NCBI GenBank assembly: GCA_965243285.1
Contig: OZ251537.1
Span: forward strand, 2,604,001-2,668,000
Origin: JAHRAW01 sp965243285
Lineage (GTDB): Bacteria; Pseudomonadota; Gammaproteobacteria; Arenicellales; Poriferihabitantaceae
Direction of reading: 5' to 3'
Length of the DNA stretch: 64,000 nucleotides
Shown here: in pieces, positions 7,694 to 16,975 of the stretch
Position numbering within the stretch: position 1 is the stretch's first letter
How the letters are laid out: the number at the start of each line of letters is the position of its first letter
The notes under the pieces: model-generated
Seen by the model: only the letters and a program-made list of their open reading frames with translations
What the model was told of the DNA's origin: nothing
Database searches by the model: none
Position numbers and translations under genes: made by a program

Positions 7694-10021
7694 CTAGCCC
7701 GACTTCGGCTTGTGGCGCTGGCGGCTGCGCTTTGCCTGGGAGGTTGGCGAGGATTTACGCGCCCGTGGCGATTTCGGCGAGGATTTCGGCGTCGATTTTG
7801 GCCGCGACTTGCGCGCCGCTTTGGGGCTGGTGGCGCGCACCGCCGCCCCCGCCTGGTCGCATAACGCGAAATCGATTTTGGCGTCATCGAGGCTGACCCG
7901 CGACACCGCCACGCGCACGCGGTCGCCGAGGCGGAAGCTGCGCCCACCGCGTTCGCCGCGTAGCTGCATATGTTGCGCATCGAAATGGTAATAATCGTCG
8001 CCGAGCGCGGTTACATGAATCAAGCCGTCGACGAAGATGTCGTCCAACTGCACGAACACGCCGAATTCCCGAACCCCCGAAATCGCCCCGTCGAACTGCT
8101 CGCCGACCTTATCTTGCATGAACTCTGCCTTCAGCCAGGCCACCACATCGCGGCTGGCGTCATCGGCGCGACGCTCGGTGAATGAGCAGCGCTCGGCGAT
8201 TTTCTCCAACCCGCCGTCGGCCACCGCCGCCCCGGCCCCCGTCAACTGACGGATTTGCCGATGCACGACCAAATCGCTATAACGCCGAATGGGCGAGGTG
8301 AAGTGGGTATAAACCGGATACGCCAAGGCGAAATGGCCGATGGTCTCGGCGCTGTATACCGCCTGACTCAAGCTGCGCAGCAACGCCGGCTGCACCATTG
8401 CCGTCATGTCGGCCTGCCCGGCCACCGCCGCCACCAGCTGGGCGTAATCGGCCGCCGTCGGCTCCGCATCGCCGCCCAGGGCAAGCCCCAAGCCGCCGAG
8501 AAAACGCCGCAATTCGGCCGCCGAATCAGCGCTCGGCCCGCGGTGGTTGCGATAAATGGCGCGCTCGCCCAAGTGCGCTTGCAAGTAACGCGCCGCGCAC
8601 TGGTTGGCCGCTAACATACATTCCTCGATGAGGCGGTGCGCCTGGTTGCGCGGGCGGATGGAAATGCGGCTGATTTTTTGGTTTTCATCGAACTCGATAT
8701 AGGGTTCGGGGAACTCGAAATCGATGGCGCCGCGGCGCTGGCGCTTGGCCAGCAACGCCTGCGCCAAGGCCGCCAGGTTGTCCAGATGGGGGCTTATCGA
8801 TTGCCATTTTTGGCGCAACTCGGCATCCGCATGGGCGATAATTTTGTCGACTATGGCGTAGGTCAAGCGCGCTTGGGAGTGCATGAGCGCCGGATAAAAC
8901 TGGTAGTCGGTGATCTCGCCATCGCTATCTACGCGCATATCGCACGCCATGCAATAGCGGTCTTCGCCGGGATTCAGCGAGCAAATGCCGGTGGATAATT
9001 CCGGCGGCAGCATGGGCACTACGCGGTTGGGGAAATAAACCGAATTGCCGCGCCGATAAGCCTCCTGGTCGAGCGCCGTGCCGGCGGCGACATAATGGCT
9101 GACATCGGCGATTGCCACCACCAGCCGCCAACCGGCATCATGGGGGGCGCAGTACACCGCATCGTCAAAATCCCGGGCATCGGCGCCGTCGATGGTGACC
9201 AGCGGCAAATCGCGAATATCTTGGCGATGGCGCTGCGAATTTTGGTCGAATTGCACGCCTTGCAGTGCCTTGCCCATTTTTTTCAGCTGCGCCGGCACTG
9301 CGTCCGGCCAATTGTGCGGAATGTCGTGCTTGCGGATGGCGATGGCGGTCTCCATGCCCGGCGTCAATTGCTGGCCGATGACTTCGACAATTTCACCCAC
9401 CGCGTGGCCGTGCTCCACCGGGTGGCGGATGATGCGCGCCGCCACGATGTCGCCGTTTTCGGCGCCGCTGCGCCCGCCATCGGGAATGGCGATGTCGCGG
9501 GCATAGCGCGAATCGTCCGGCTCGACAAAACCGACGCCGCTCTCGAAGTGGTAATGGCCGACGATTTCGCGCCTTATATCGACCAGCACCTCGATCACCA
9601 CGCCCTCTTTGCGGCCGCGTTCGTCGATGCGTTTTTGCCGCACCAAGATGCGGTCGCCGTGCAACACCTTGCGCATTTGCCGATGATGCAGGAATAAATC
9701 AGCGCCGCCATCATCGGGAATCGCAAAGCCATAGCCGTTGGCGTGGCCGCTGACGCGCGCCGCCCAAATATCCATGCGCGCCGGCAACGCATAGCGCCCG
9801 GCGCGATCTTTCAACACCAGCCCTTGCGCCTGCATGCGCCCCAGTCGACCGGCCAAGGCCTCGCCGGCGGCGGAATTCAGCGCAAAACCTTCGCAAATTT
9901 GCGCGAAAGTGGCCGGCGGACGGCCGCCGCCGAGAAATTGCAGCAACAGCATTCTGGACGGCACCGGAATTCCCGAATCATCAGCCGGGCGAAAGCCCTC
10001 TTGCGCGCACTCCTGTGACAT
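7694..10021 (-). CDS. rnr: Ribonuclease R
   Basis: A 3'-5' hydrolytic exoribonuclease of the RNB family that degrades structured RNA, including mRNA and rRNA fragments. From ATG 10021 it is 775 aa. Seen in order are an N-terminal winged-helix-like region, cold-shock OB domains, the RNB catalytic core with the acidic cluster DGADARDFDDAV, an S1 domain (GAISGVREFGVFVQL), and a basic tail of repeated Lys/Ser/Pro steps (SRPKSTPKSSPKSP), typical for RNase R. The frame is open to 10117, but 10021 has GAGGCG ahead of it and gives a normal N-terminus (MSQECAQEGF). It leads the rnr-rlmB unit and is divergent from pntA. Confidence 0.95.
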   Translation of the reverse strand: MSQECAQEGFRPADDSGIPVPSRMLLLQFLGGGRPPATFAQICEGFALNSAAGEALAGRLGRMQAQGLVLKDRAGRYALPARMDIWAARVSGHANGYGFAIPDDGGADLFLHHRQMRKVLHGDRILVRQKRIDERGRKEGVVIEVLVDIRREIVGHYHFESGVGFVEPDDSRYARDIAIPDGGRSGAENGDIVAARIIRHPVEHGHAVGEIVEVIGQQLTPGMETAIAIRKHDIPHNWPDAVPAQLKKMGKALQGVQFDQNSQRHRQDIRDLPLVTIDGADARDFDDAVYCAPHDAGWRLVVAIADVSHYVAAGTALDQEAYRRGNSVYFPNRVVPMLPPELSTGICSLNPGEDRYCMACDMRVDSDGEITDYQFYPALMHSQARLTYAIVDKIIAHADAELRQKWQSISPHLDNLAALAQALLAKRQRRGAIDFEFPEPYIEFDENQKISRISIRPRNQAHRLIEECMLAANQCAARYLQAHLGERAIYRNHRGPSADSAAELRRFLGGLGLALGGDAEPTAADYAQLVAAVAGQADMTAMVQPALLRSLSQAVYSAETIGHFALAYPVYTHFTSPIRRYSDLVVHRQIRQLTGAGAAVADGGLEKIAERCSFTERRADDASRDVVAWLKAEFMQDKVGEQFDGAISGVREFGVFVQLDDIFVDGLIHVTALGDDYYHFDAQHMQLRGERGGRSFRLGDRVRVAVSRVSLDDAKIDFALCDQAGAAVRATSPKAARKSRPKSTPKSSPKSPRARKSSPTSQAKRSRQRHKPKSG

Positions 10022-10246
10022 CAAATTCGCCTCGCTAAAAGGTGATAAAAGCGTGTTGCCAGAAATGGCTGGGTAAAGGTAAAGTATCGGCGCATTGGGT
10101 TGCGCGATGCGCGCCATGGGCGTGGTGTTTTTTTGGCGCTTCCAGTCGTCATGCTACTTCCATACATCAAAAGAATCGCTAGCATTCGCGGTCGCTTAAG
10201 CATACCACTTAATTCCGTCCATCATATTCACCGAGAGGTCGGCGTC

Positions 10247-11830
10247 ATGAATATCGGAATCCCCGCAGAAGTGCATGAAAACGAGCGGCGCGTTGCTTGC
10301 ACTCCGGCTGAGGTAGCGCATTTGCGCGCCCTCGGGCACGCGGTTTTAGTCGAGCGCGGCGCCGGTTTTGCGGCCGGCTTCATCGACGCGGATTACCAGC
10401 GCGCCGGCGCCGTCATCATCGATGAAAGCCGCGAGCTGTGGGCGCAATCGCAGCTGATTTGCAAGGTGCGCCCGCCCGAATTTCACCGCAAATTGGGGGT
10501 GCATGAAGCAACGCTGTTGGGGCGCGAAAAATCCGCCGCCGGCAAAATTCTCATTAGTTTTTTCTGGCCGGCGCAGCGCCGTGAATTGCTCGCCCAGCTG
10601 GCCGAACTCGGCGTCACCACGCTGGCTATGGACACGCTACCGCGCATCTCCCGCGCCCAAAAAATGGACGCGCTGTCTTCTATGGCGCATGTCGCCGGCT
10701 ATCGCGCGGTGCTGGAGGCCGGGCAGCATTTCGGGCGCTTTTTCACCGGGCAGAGCACCGCCGCCGGCAACATTCCGCCAGCCAAGGTGCTAGTTATCGG
10801 CGCCGGCGTGGCCGGTTTATCGGCCATCGGCGCCGCGGTTAGCCTCGGCGCCATGGTGCGCGCTTTCGACACCCGGCCCGAAGTGCGCGAGCAAATCGAA
10901 AGTATGCGCGCCGAATTTTTAGCGGTCGACATCGACGAGGACGGCAGCGGCCAAGGCGGCTACGCCAAAACCATGAGCGCGCAATTCATCGCCGCTGAAA
11001 TGGCGCTGTTCGCGGCCCAAGCGCGGCAGGTGGACATCATCATCAGCACCGCGCAGATACCGGGCAAACCGGCGCCGACACTGCTCACCGCGTCGATGGT
11101 CAAATCCATGAAAAACGGTAGCGTGATCGTCGATGTGGCGGCCGAGCAAGGCGGCAATTGCGAACTCACGCAAGCCGATGCCGTGGTGAAACATCACGGC
11201 GTCAGCATCATCGGCTACACCGACTTACCCGGCCGCATGGCGGCGCAGTCGAGCGAATTGTACGCCGCCAACATTCGCCATTTGCTGGCCGAATTGACGC
11301 CGTGCAAAGACGGCGAAGTCACCATCGACATGAACGACCAGGTGATTCGCGGCGCTGCGGTGACCCACCACGGCGCTATCACCTGGCCGCCGCCAGCGCC
11401 GAAATCGACGCCGAAATCGACCGTAAATCAGACACAACCGGCGCCTAACGAGGCCGAAAAAAACCCGAGCGGCACGGCCGGCATACCCGGCAATCGTCGC
11501 TGGCATACCCTCGCCGGCATGGCCTTAGGCACCGCCGCCATCCTCGCCGTCGGCACCGTGGCGCCGCCGTCCTTTATGAACCATTTCATGGTCTTCGTGC
11601 TGGCGTGTTTCATCGGTTGGCAAGTGATTTGGAATGTCAGCCCGGCGCTGCACACGCCGCTGATGAGCGTCACCAACGCCATCAGTAGCATCATCGTCAT
11701 CGGCGCGTTGTTGCAAAGTGGCGCGCCAAATTGGCCGGCGCTGGCGTTGGCGGCGCTATTGTTGGCCTCGCTCAATATCGCCGGGGGGTTTTTAGTCACC
11801 CAGCGCATGTTGAAAATGTTTCAACGCTAA
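10247..11830 (+). CDS. pntA: Proton-translocating NAD(P)+ transhydrogenase, subunit alpha
   Basis: With PntB, it couples hydride transfer from NADH to NADP+ to inward proton flow, supplying NADPH. The 527-aa protein carries the soluble NAD(H)-binding domain I (MNIGIPAEVHENERRVACTP; second Rossmann motif VIGAGVAGLSAIGAA; RQVDIIISTAQIPGKPAP) fused to domain IIa with four predicted membrane helices (about 420-520), as in E. coli. The linker at about 380-410 is a low-complexity Pro/Lys/Thr segment (PKSTPKST). ATG 10247 is chosen because GAGAGG lies 9 bp upstream; the frame opens earlier, at 10100, but without family similarity. pntB follows after 21 bp. Confidence 0.96.
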   Translation: MNIGIPAEVHENERRVACTPAEVAHLRALGHAVLVERGAGFAAGFIDADYQRAGAVIIDESRELWAQSQLICKVRPPEFHRKLGVHEATLLGREKSAAGKILISFFWPAQRRELLAQLAELGVTTLAMDTLPRISRAQKMDALSSMAHVAGYRAVLEAGQHFGRFFTGQSTAAGNIPPAKVLVIGAGVAGLSAIGAAVSLGAMVRAFDTRPEVREQIESMRAEFLAVDIDEDGSGQGGYAKTMSAQFIAAEMALFAAQARQVDIIISTAQIPGKPAPTLLTASMVKSMKNGSVIVDVAAEQGGNCELTQADAVVKHHGVSIIGYTDLPGRMAAQSSELYAANIRHLLAELTPCKDGEVTIDMNDQVIRGAAVTHHGAITWPPPAPKSTPKSTVNQTQPAPNEAEKNPSGTAGIPGNRRWHTLAGMALGTAAILAVGTVAPPSFMNHFMVFVLACFIGWQVIWNVSPALHTPLMSVTNAISSIIVIGALLQSGAPNWPALALAALLLASLNIAGGFLVTQRMLKMFQR

Positions 11831-11851
11831 TTAACCAAGATCGGATCTGCA

Positions 11852-13249
11852 ATGTCGGGAGGAATGGTCAACGCCGCCTATATCGTCGCCAGCATACTCT
11901 TCATTCTCAGCTTGCGCGGGCTGAGCCATCAAGAAAGCGCCGGGCGCGGCAATCTATACGGCATGCTCGGCATGGCGCTGGCGCTGGCGGCCACGCTGCT
12001 CGGCGATGCGGTGTATCTCGATTTGAAACGCGACTACGCCTGGCTCGCCATGACCATGTTGCTCGGCGGCGCCGGCGGCGCGGTACTCGCGGCGCGCGTA
12101 AAAATGACCGGCATGCCGCAACTGGTGGCCATGTTGCACAGCTTCGTCGGGCTGGCGGCGGCGCTGGTGGGCATCGTCACTTTCCTAAACGGCGGGAATC
12201 TGGTCGGCGCGGAAAAAACCATCCATGAAATCGAAATTTACATCGGCGTGTTGATCGGCGCCGTCACCTTCACCGGCTCGGTGGTCGCGTTCGGCAAACT
12301 GCAAGGCATTATTGGCAGCGCGCCGCTCACTTTGCCGGCGCGACACTGGGTAAACTTAACCTTGTTGTTGGCGTGTCTTTATCTCGGCGCCGCTTTTCTC
12401 GGCGCCGATTCCCTCGCCGAGCAACTGCCGCCGCTGCTGATTATGACAGCGTTAGCGTGTTTGTTTGGCGCCCACATGGTGATGGCCATCGGCGGCGCCG
12501 ATATGCCGGTGGTGATCTCCATGCTCAACAGCTACTCCGGCTGGGCGGCGGCGGCCACCGGTTTCATGTTGTCCAACGATTTGCTGATCATCACCGGCGC
12601 CTTGGTGGGCTCCAGCGGCGCTATTCTCAGCCACATCATGTGCCGCGCCATGAACCGTAATTTCATCAGCGTGATCATGGGCGGCTTCGGCGGCCGGCCG
12701 ACCGCGCGCATCGCAACGCACGGCGAAAGCGTCGCCATCGATGCCGCCGCCGCCGCCGAATTACTCGATAACGCCGCCTCGCTGGTGATCGTGCCGGGCT
12801 ATGGCATGGCGGTCGCGCAAGCGCAGCATCCGACCTCGCAGTTGACGCAGCGCCTGCGCAACCGGGGGGTGGATGTGCGCTTCGGCATCCATCCGGTGGC
12901 TGGGCGCATGCCGGGGCACATGAATGTGCTGCTGGCGGAAGCCGGTGTGCCGTACGACATCGTGCTGGAAATGGAGCAAATTAACGCCGCCATGGGCGAG
13001 GTCGATGTGGTGCTGGTCATCGGCGCCAACGACATCGTCAACCCCTCGGCGCTGGACACGCCCGATAGCCCCATCGCCGGCATGCCGGTGCTGGAAGTGT
13101 GGCGCGCCCGCCATGTCATCGTGCTCAAGCGCAGCCTGGCGAGTGGCTATGCGGGCATCGACAACCCACTGTTTTTCAAAGATAACACCCGCATGCTGTT
13201 CGGCGACGCCAAGCACAGCATCGAGCAGGTAGTGCGCAACATTAAGTGA
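11852..13249 (+). CDS. pntB: NAD(P)+ transhydrogenase, subunit beta
   Basis: The NADP(H)-binding and proton-channel partner of PntA. The 465-aa protein has eight or nine hydrophobic helices in the first 270 residues, including the conserved VAMLHSFVGLAA and ISMLNSYSGWAAAATGFML segments. The soluble domain III follows, with IVPGYGMAVAQAQH, FGIHPVAGRMPGHMNVLLAEA, VLVIGANDIVNP and the NADP-binding KRSLASGYAGIDNPLF. Length and motifs are complete. It is the second gene of the pntAB operon. A transposon-like repeat begins 34 bp after its stop and may affect transcript 3'-end formation. Confidence 0.97.
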   Translation: MSGGMVNAAYIVASILFILSLRGLSHQESAGRGNLYGMLGMALALAATLLGDAVYLDLKRDYAWLAMTMLLGGAGGAVLAARVKMTGMPQLVAMLHSFVGLAAALVGIVTFLNGGNLVGAEKTIHEIEIYIGVLIGAVTFTGSVVAFGKLQGIIGSAPLTLPARHWVNLTLLLACLYLGAAFLGADSLAEQLPPLLIMTALACLFGAHMVMAIGGADMPVVISMLNSYSGWAAAATGFMLSNDLLIITGALVGSSGAILSHIMCRAMNRNFISVIMGGFGGRPTARIATHGESVAIDAAAAAELLDNAASLVIVPGYGMAVAQAQHPTSQLTQRLRNRGVDVRFGIHPVAGRMPGHMNVLLAEAGVPYDIVLEMEQINAAMGEVDVVLVIGANDIVNPSALDTPDSPIAGMPVLEVWRARHVIVLKRSLASGYAGIDNPLFFKDNTRMLFGDAKHSIEQVVRNIK

Positions 13250-13438
13250 GCAGAAAACTCAACCGCACCGATGCCATTAAAAAGGAATTTATATACCTAA
13301 ATCTGCACGGTGGATTTGCTTTTGCTTTTTCGCTTTTGCTTTGGCTTTTGACTTTGCTTTTGCTTTTTCGCTTTTGCTTTGGCTTTTGACTTTGCTTTTG
13401 CTGTTAACGCTTTACTCTCCCCCCCCCCCCCGCTTCAT

Positions 13439-14677
13439 AGGGTGTGCGAAAAGCCCCCTTGTTTGATATTTTACTCTGAAATCATTTATCAAAAAAGGTA
13501 CAATAGGCGCTTACAACATTCCATTGATGCATTCCATTGATGCATTCCATTGATGCATTTTATTAATGCATTCAATCACTTGCCATCAAAATATTATCAT
13601 GCCTTCCACAAAATCATACACCGCGCATCTATCTACGCAGTGCAGTATGTTCAATAGCATGCCGCAAGTTGCCAAGAAGGCGATGACTCTTGCTGCCAAC
13701 GGTAGAAAATTTATAACCGGCGAGCCTAATAAATTGTATTACGGCATCTTGCCGTTGAAACAATATTTAGAAGAAAATGGCGAGCGTGATGCTTTTATTA
13801 TTCGCGACCTACTAAAAGAACAAAACTGGCGCGCCTTTGAGTCCGCCTATTCACACCGGCAGAGCGCCCTATGCACCGATGGCGATGATGGGGTTGATCG
13901 TGCTGGCCATCATCAACGGCGTGCATTCGCTGCGCGGGATAAAGAAATTCGCTGGTTTTAATTTAGCGGCGCAGTGGGTTTCTGGCGGCATTTGCCCGCA
14001 GTATAAAAGTTCGCTGCCCTGAGAAAAGCTGCGGTGTTTTTGATAAAAGAAATTTTATTTTTGACGAGCAGAGCAATAGTTATACATGCCTTGCTGGCCA
14101 TCGACTTATAGAGACCTATAGAGAAGCAAACAGAGTCAGATACGCGAGTAAAAGTTGTGGCGCTTGCGCGCTGAAATCGAAGTGCACTACATCAAAAACA
14201 GGTGGTGTTATATATCGCTATCATGGCGATGCGGAAATGGCTGCTTGGAGGGCAAGCATGGCAGGAGAAGACCCGCGGAAATATTCCAACTTACGCGCTG
14301 CATCAGTTGAGACAGTATATTCAATGATACGCGGCGTGCAGCAGTTGAATAGATTTAGGCGGCGTGGATTAGCCGCGGTGCGTCTTGAATTTGGCATGCA
14401 CGCGGTGGCTTATAATGTCAATCGGTTAATAGCGCTATCGCAGCCAAAAATGATCTAAAGACATGTTTTTTAGCCACATAAAAGAATGTAATAACGATTT
14501 ACTTGTTGTAATAGCCATTTATTTTGCATACTTTAGTTAACTATAAAGAAAAATTATTAATAAATTATTGATATGTGATATTCCTCACTTTTTTTAAATA
14601 ATCATCCGCAGAAAAATCAAAATACAGCATTTTACTTTGCGATATTAAAATAACCAAAACCGAGTTTTAGAACACCC
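13439..14677 (+). mobile_element. Degraded IS1182-like insertion sequence
   Basis: The insert starts AGGGTGTGCGAAAAG at 13439. Its other end, read as the reverse complement, is GGGTGTTCTAAAACTC, giving imperfect terminal inverted repeats. It is flanked by a 7-bp direct repeat, GCTTCAT (13432-13438 and 14678-14684), which is contiguous in undisturbed copies of the surrounding element (for example at 38034-38041). It carries a broken transposase. A 13-bp unit, CATTCCATTGATG, is tandemly repeated three times at 13517-13555, upstream of that gene. The family assignment rests on the protein remnants. Confidence 0.72.
13599..14458 (+). pseudogene. IS1182-family transposase remnant
   Basis: Three pieces in two or more frames add up to a shortened transposase. 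Frame 13599-13850 encodes the N-terminus, then a one-base shift near 13848-13855 moves to the frame reading HTGRAPYAPMAMMGLI and GFNLAAQWVSGGI, the DUF772-type N-terminal domain typical of IS1182 transposases. After about 14020 the reading moves again to a C-terminal piece (FDEQSNSYTCLAGHRL, KSCGACALKSKCTT, then VETVYSMIRGVQQLNRFRRRG, with the VE and RRG spacing of the DDE C-terminus), which ends at 14458. The central catalytic region is missing, so it cannot be active. Confidence 0.75.
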
Positions 14678-15165
14678 GCTTCATCTGGGGGGAGTCAAAG
14701 CAGAGCCGTGCCGACAGGCGTGGGCTGCTTCGGCGGGTAGCCAAATCAGGCGGCTTTATCGCCTGATTTGGTGGGGGGCTGTTGATGTTGGTGTTTTTGC
14801 TTTTGCCTTCAAATCTTCAACCCATCAGCCTAAATGAGGAAAAGGTAAAAACCAAAAGCAAATCAAAAGCAAAAACCAAAAGCTAAATCAAAAGCAAAAG
14901 CTAAATCAAAAGCAAAAAGCAAAAGCAAAAATCAAACGTAGCCTCCCTAAATCAGCCGCTGACCTCAAAAAAACAGCCAATCGAACTGCAGATTTAGGAC
15001 TATAAATCCTATTAAAAACTTGGACCTTAATCTCCGGGTTACTCAGTAACTTCTCGTGGCGTCGAGTTTGGAGAAGCCGTAGACAACCGGGTAATGCCCG
15101 TTTTGCTATCGGCTATACTTAACGGATTCTCCACTCGATTTTTTAGCGGCCTCGATGCGTAAAAG

Positions 15166-16044
15166 ATGAGCAAAAAACTAAAACTTGGCATTCCAAAGGG
15201 CAGCCTGGAAGCCGCCACCATCGAGTTGTTCGCCCAAGCCGGCTGGAGCATCTCGACCCGTTCGCGCAATTATTTTCCTAGCATCGATGACCACGAAATT
15301 GGCTGCGCGTTAGTTCGGTCTCAAGAAATGGGGCCGTATATCGCCAATGGCACCATCGATGCTGGGCTCACCGGGCAAGATTGGATCGAGGAAACCGGCG
15401 CCGATGTCGAGGTGATTAGCAATTTGGTGTATTCCAAGGCCTCCGACGCGCCGTGTCGATGGGTGCTGATCGTCGAGCAAAAATCAGCCATCCAGACGCT
15501 GGAAGACTTGCAGGGCAAGCGCATCGCCACCGAGTTGGTCGATTTCACCCGGCGCTTTATGAAAGCGCGCAACATCGATGTGACGGTGGATTTTTCTTGG
15601 GGGGCGACCGAGGCGAAGGTGGTCGAGGGACTGGCCGATGCGGCGGTTGAAATCACCGAAACCGGCAACACCATCCGTGCCAACGGGTTGCGAATCGTAT
15701 GTGATTTGTTACATACCCACACCGTGCTGGTCGCCAACCGCACCGCCCTGAAAGACTCGTGGAAAAAGCAGAAGATCGAAAAACTCGCGCTACTGCTGGA
15801 AAGCGCCTTGGCGGCCCGAGAAAAAGTGCTGTTGAAAATGAATGTGCCAGCGAATCAACTCGACCAGGTGGTGCAACGACTTCCGAGTCTGCACGCCCCC
15901 ACCATCAACCAGCTGTACGGAGACGACTGGTTGGCACTGGAGACGGTGCTCAACAAAAGCGAGGTGCGAAACATCGTGCCAGCGCTAAAAGCCGCCGGCG
16001 CCGAGGGTATTTTGGAGTTTGAGCTGCGAAAAATGATCGCCTAA
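15166..16044 (+). CDS. hisG: ATP phosphoribosyltransferase, long form
   Basis: Catalyses the first step of histidine synthesis, joining ATP and PRPP. The 292-aa length and a C-terminal ACT-like regulatory domain (from about 215: KVLLKMNVPANQLDQVVQRLPSL) mark the long, self-regulated HisG, which needs no HisZ. The catalytic half carries LKLGIPKGSLE, DAGLTGQDWIEE and the PRPP-binding ETGNTIRANGL. No other his gene is in the window, so it sits apart from the pathway operon. The start ATG 15166 has only a weak SD. Copy B of the repeat element ends 155 bp upstream, and an inverted repeat plus a hairpin follow the stop. Confidence 0.96.
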   Translation: MSKKLKLGIPKGSLEAATIELFAQAGWSISTRSRNYFPSIDDHEIGCALVRSQEMGPYIANGTIDAGLTGQDWIEETGADVEVISNLVYSKASDAPCRWVLIVEQKSAIQTLEDLQGKRIATELVDFTRRFMKARNIDVTVDFSWGATEAKVVEGLADAAVEITETGNTIRANGLRIVCDLLHTHTVLVANRTALKDSWKKQKIEKLALLLESALAAREKVLLKMNVPANQLDQVVQRLPSLHAPTINQLYGDDWLALETVLNKSEVRNIVPALKAAGAEGILEFELRKMIA

Positions 16045-16047
16045 ACG

Positions 16048-16202
16048 GGTTCGAACAAGGTCATATTGCCCGATGCGACTGGTGGTCCTGGTTGCCGAGA
16101 TGAGAAAAATCACCCCAGCGACCAAGACCACCGACCAGACATCGCCAACCAAACTGGGTGGTTAAGCGACCATTAATCGCATCAATCGACCTCGTTCAAA
16201 CC
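16048..16202. repeat. Long imperfect inverted repeat downstream of hisG
   Basis: The left arm (16048-16087) contains GGTTCGAACAAGGTC, GATGCGA and TGGTC. The right arm (16168-16202) contains their complements in order (GACCA, TCGCATC, GACCTCGTTCAAACC), with two mismatches in the outer 15 bp and some unpaired bases inside. The loop of about 80 bp is rich in GACCA/GACCAC steps. It starts three bases after the hisG stop. It could be an RNA structure at the end of the hisG transcript or the ends of a small decayed element. I do not recognise it. Confidence 0.6.
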
Positions 16203-16206
16203 AAAA

Positions 16207-16227
16207 TCTGCCTCAAAATGAGGCAGA
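16207..16227 (+). terminator. Hairpin, possible hisG terminator
   Basis: A perfect 9-bp stem TCTGCCTCA / TGAGGCAGA closes a 3-base AAA loop and is followed by CATTTGG. The stem is strong but the U-run is short, so intrinsic termination is plausible, not certain. It lies 163 bp after the hisG stop, directly after the long inverted repeat. Confidence 0.5.
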
Positions 16228-16315
16228 CATTTGGAGGATAACCAGAGACAAGACCTACACAAAAATCAAACTGGAAGCATCACGCGCCCATGATCTTTAT
16301 GCGTCATGAATCAGA

Positions 16316-16786
16316 TCATGAGGAATTCCGCAAGTATTCCTTGTCGGAATCTTCAACTGGGCCAACCGACCAGGCGCCGCGATTCTTGGCATGGCTTACG
16401 GCGTCGTCGATTTCGGAGGCACTCGTGTTCCTCGGGATGTCCAAAACTTGCCCAGGGTATATTAGATCAGCATCCTTGATTTGATCTAAGTTGTGCTTGT
16501 ATAGCAAAGGCCACTGCTCGGGCATGTTGTATACCTCCTTGACAGCGGAGATACCCCAAAGATGATCGCCTTTCGCTACCGTCCAGTTGCTCGGGAGCTG
16601 GGGTTTTGGAGCCGGGGCCGAGTCAACTGCAGGCTCTACGGCAGGCGTGGCGGGGGCTCCCTCGGCGATTTCGGCCGGCCTGTTTTTCGCGCTTTTTGCA
16701 CTAATGCATCCAGTCGCCAATACCGCAGCCACTAAAACCGCGGTTAGTTTCAAGCCGGAACAAGTGTTATCAGATGCTTTATTCAT
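16316..16786 (-). CDS. LysM-domain lipoprotein
   Basis: The 156-aa protein starts with a lipoprotein signal peptide whose lipobox LATGC places the lipidated Cys at residue 27. A Pro/Ala-rich spacer follows (about 40-65), then one LysM peptidoglycan-binding domain (about 66-115: NWTVAKGDHLWGISA to IYPGQVLDIP). It is probably tethered to the outer membrane and contacts the cell wall. The short C-terminal part (DDAVSHAKNRGAWS) is conserved in small LysM proteins of Gammaproteobacteria, as far as I recall. A consensus-like promoter lies about 140 bp upstream. The partner and exact role are unknown. Confidence 0.85.
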   Translation of the reverse strand: MNKASDNTCSGLKLTAVLVAAVLATGCISAKSAKNRPAEIAEGAPATPAVEPAVDSAPAPKPQLPSNWTVAKGDHLWGISAVKEVYNMPEQWPLLYKHNLDQIKDADLIYPGQVLDIPRNTSASEIDDAVSHAKNRGAWSVGPVEDSDKEYLRNSS

Positions 16787-16924
16787 ACCGAAAATCTCTC
16801 TTGGATTCAGTCTAGTGACGGGTTGGTTTTAGCTGGGAACACGCAAATGCATACAGCGGATTCACGATCTCGATACGCCGACCATACCACCGAAATGCAC
16901 CGCAATGCAAGATCTTGCCAGCGA

Positions 16925-16951
16925 ATTATACACTAAATTAGGAAAATGCAA
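16925..16951 (-). promoter_or_regulatory. Sigma70-type promoter for the LysM gene
   Basis: Read on the minus strand, TTGCAT (16946-16951), a 15-bp spacer and a perfect TATAAT (16925-16930) precede the LysM gene, leaving a leader of about 135 bases. The spacer is short, but the -10 is exact in an otherwise GC-rich region. Confidence 0.5.
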
Positions 16952-16975
16952 CCCCGACGGCTTGATTTCGCCGAA

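Larger units (their letters stand above)
13284..15010. mobile_element. Terminal-inverted-repeat element, copy B, interrupted by an IS
   Basis: The element is bounded by an exact 8-bp direct repeat, ATTAAAAA, at 13276-13283 and 15011-15018. The left end is GGAATTTATATACC then TAAATCTGCACGGTGG; the right end is GCAGATTTAGGACTATAAATCC. The left arm holds a 38-bp tandem duplication of GCTTTTG-type sequence. The right arm (about 14855-14935) is the inverted array. The conserved core hairpin is at 14742-14770 (CAAATCAGGCG, loop GCTTTAT, CGCCTGATTTG). A 1.24-kb IS-like insert (13439-14677) splits it. Without the insert the element would be about 480 bp. It has no coding capacity of its own, so movement would need a transposase supplied in trans (inference). 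Confidence 0.78.

Noticed and set aside
13300..13410. CRISPR-like array
   Set aside because: The repeated GCTTTTG units have no regular spacers of unique sequence, and no cas genes are present.
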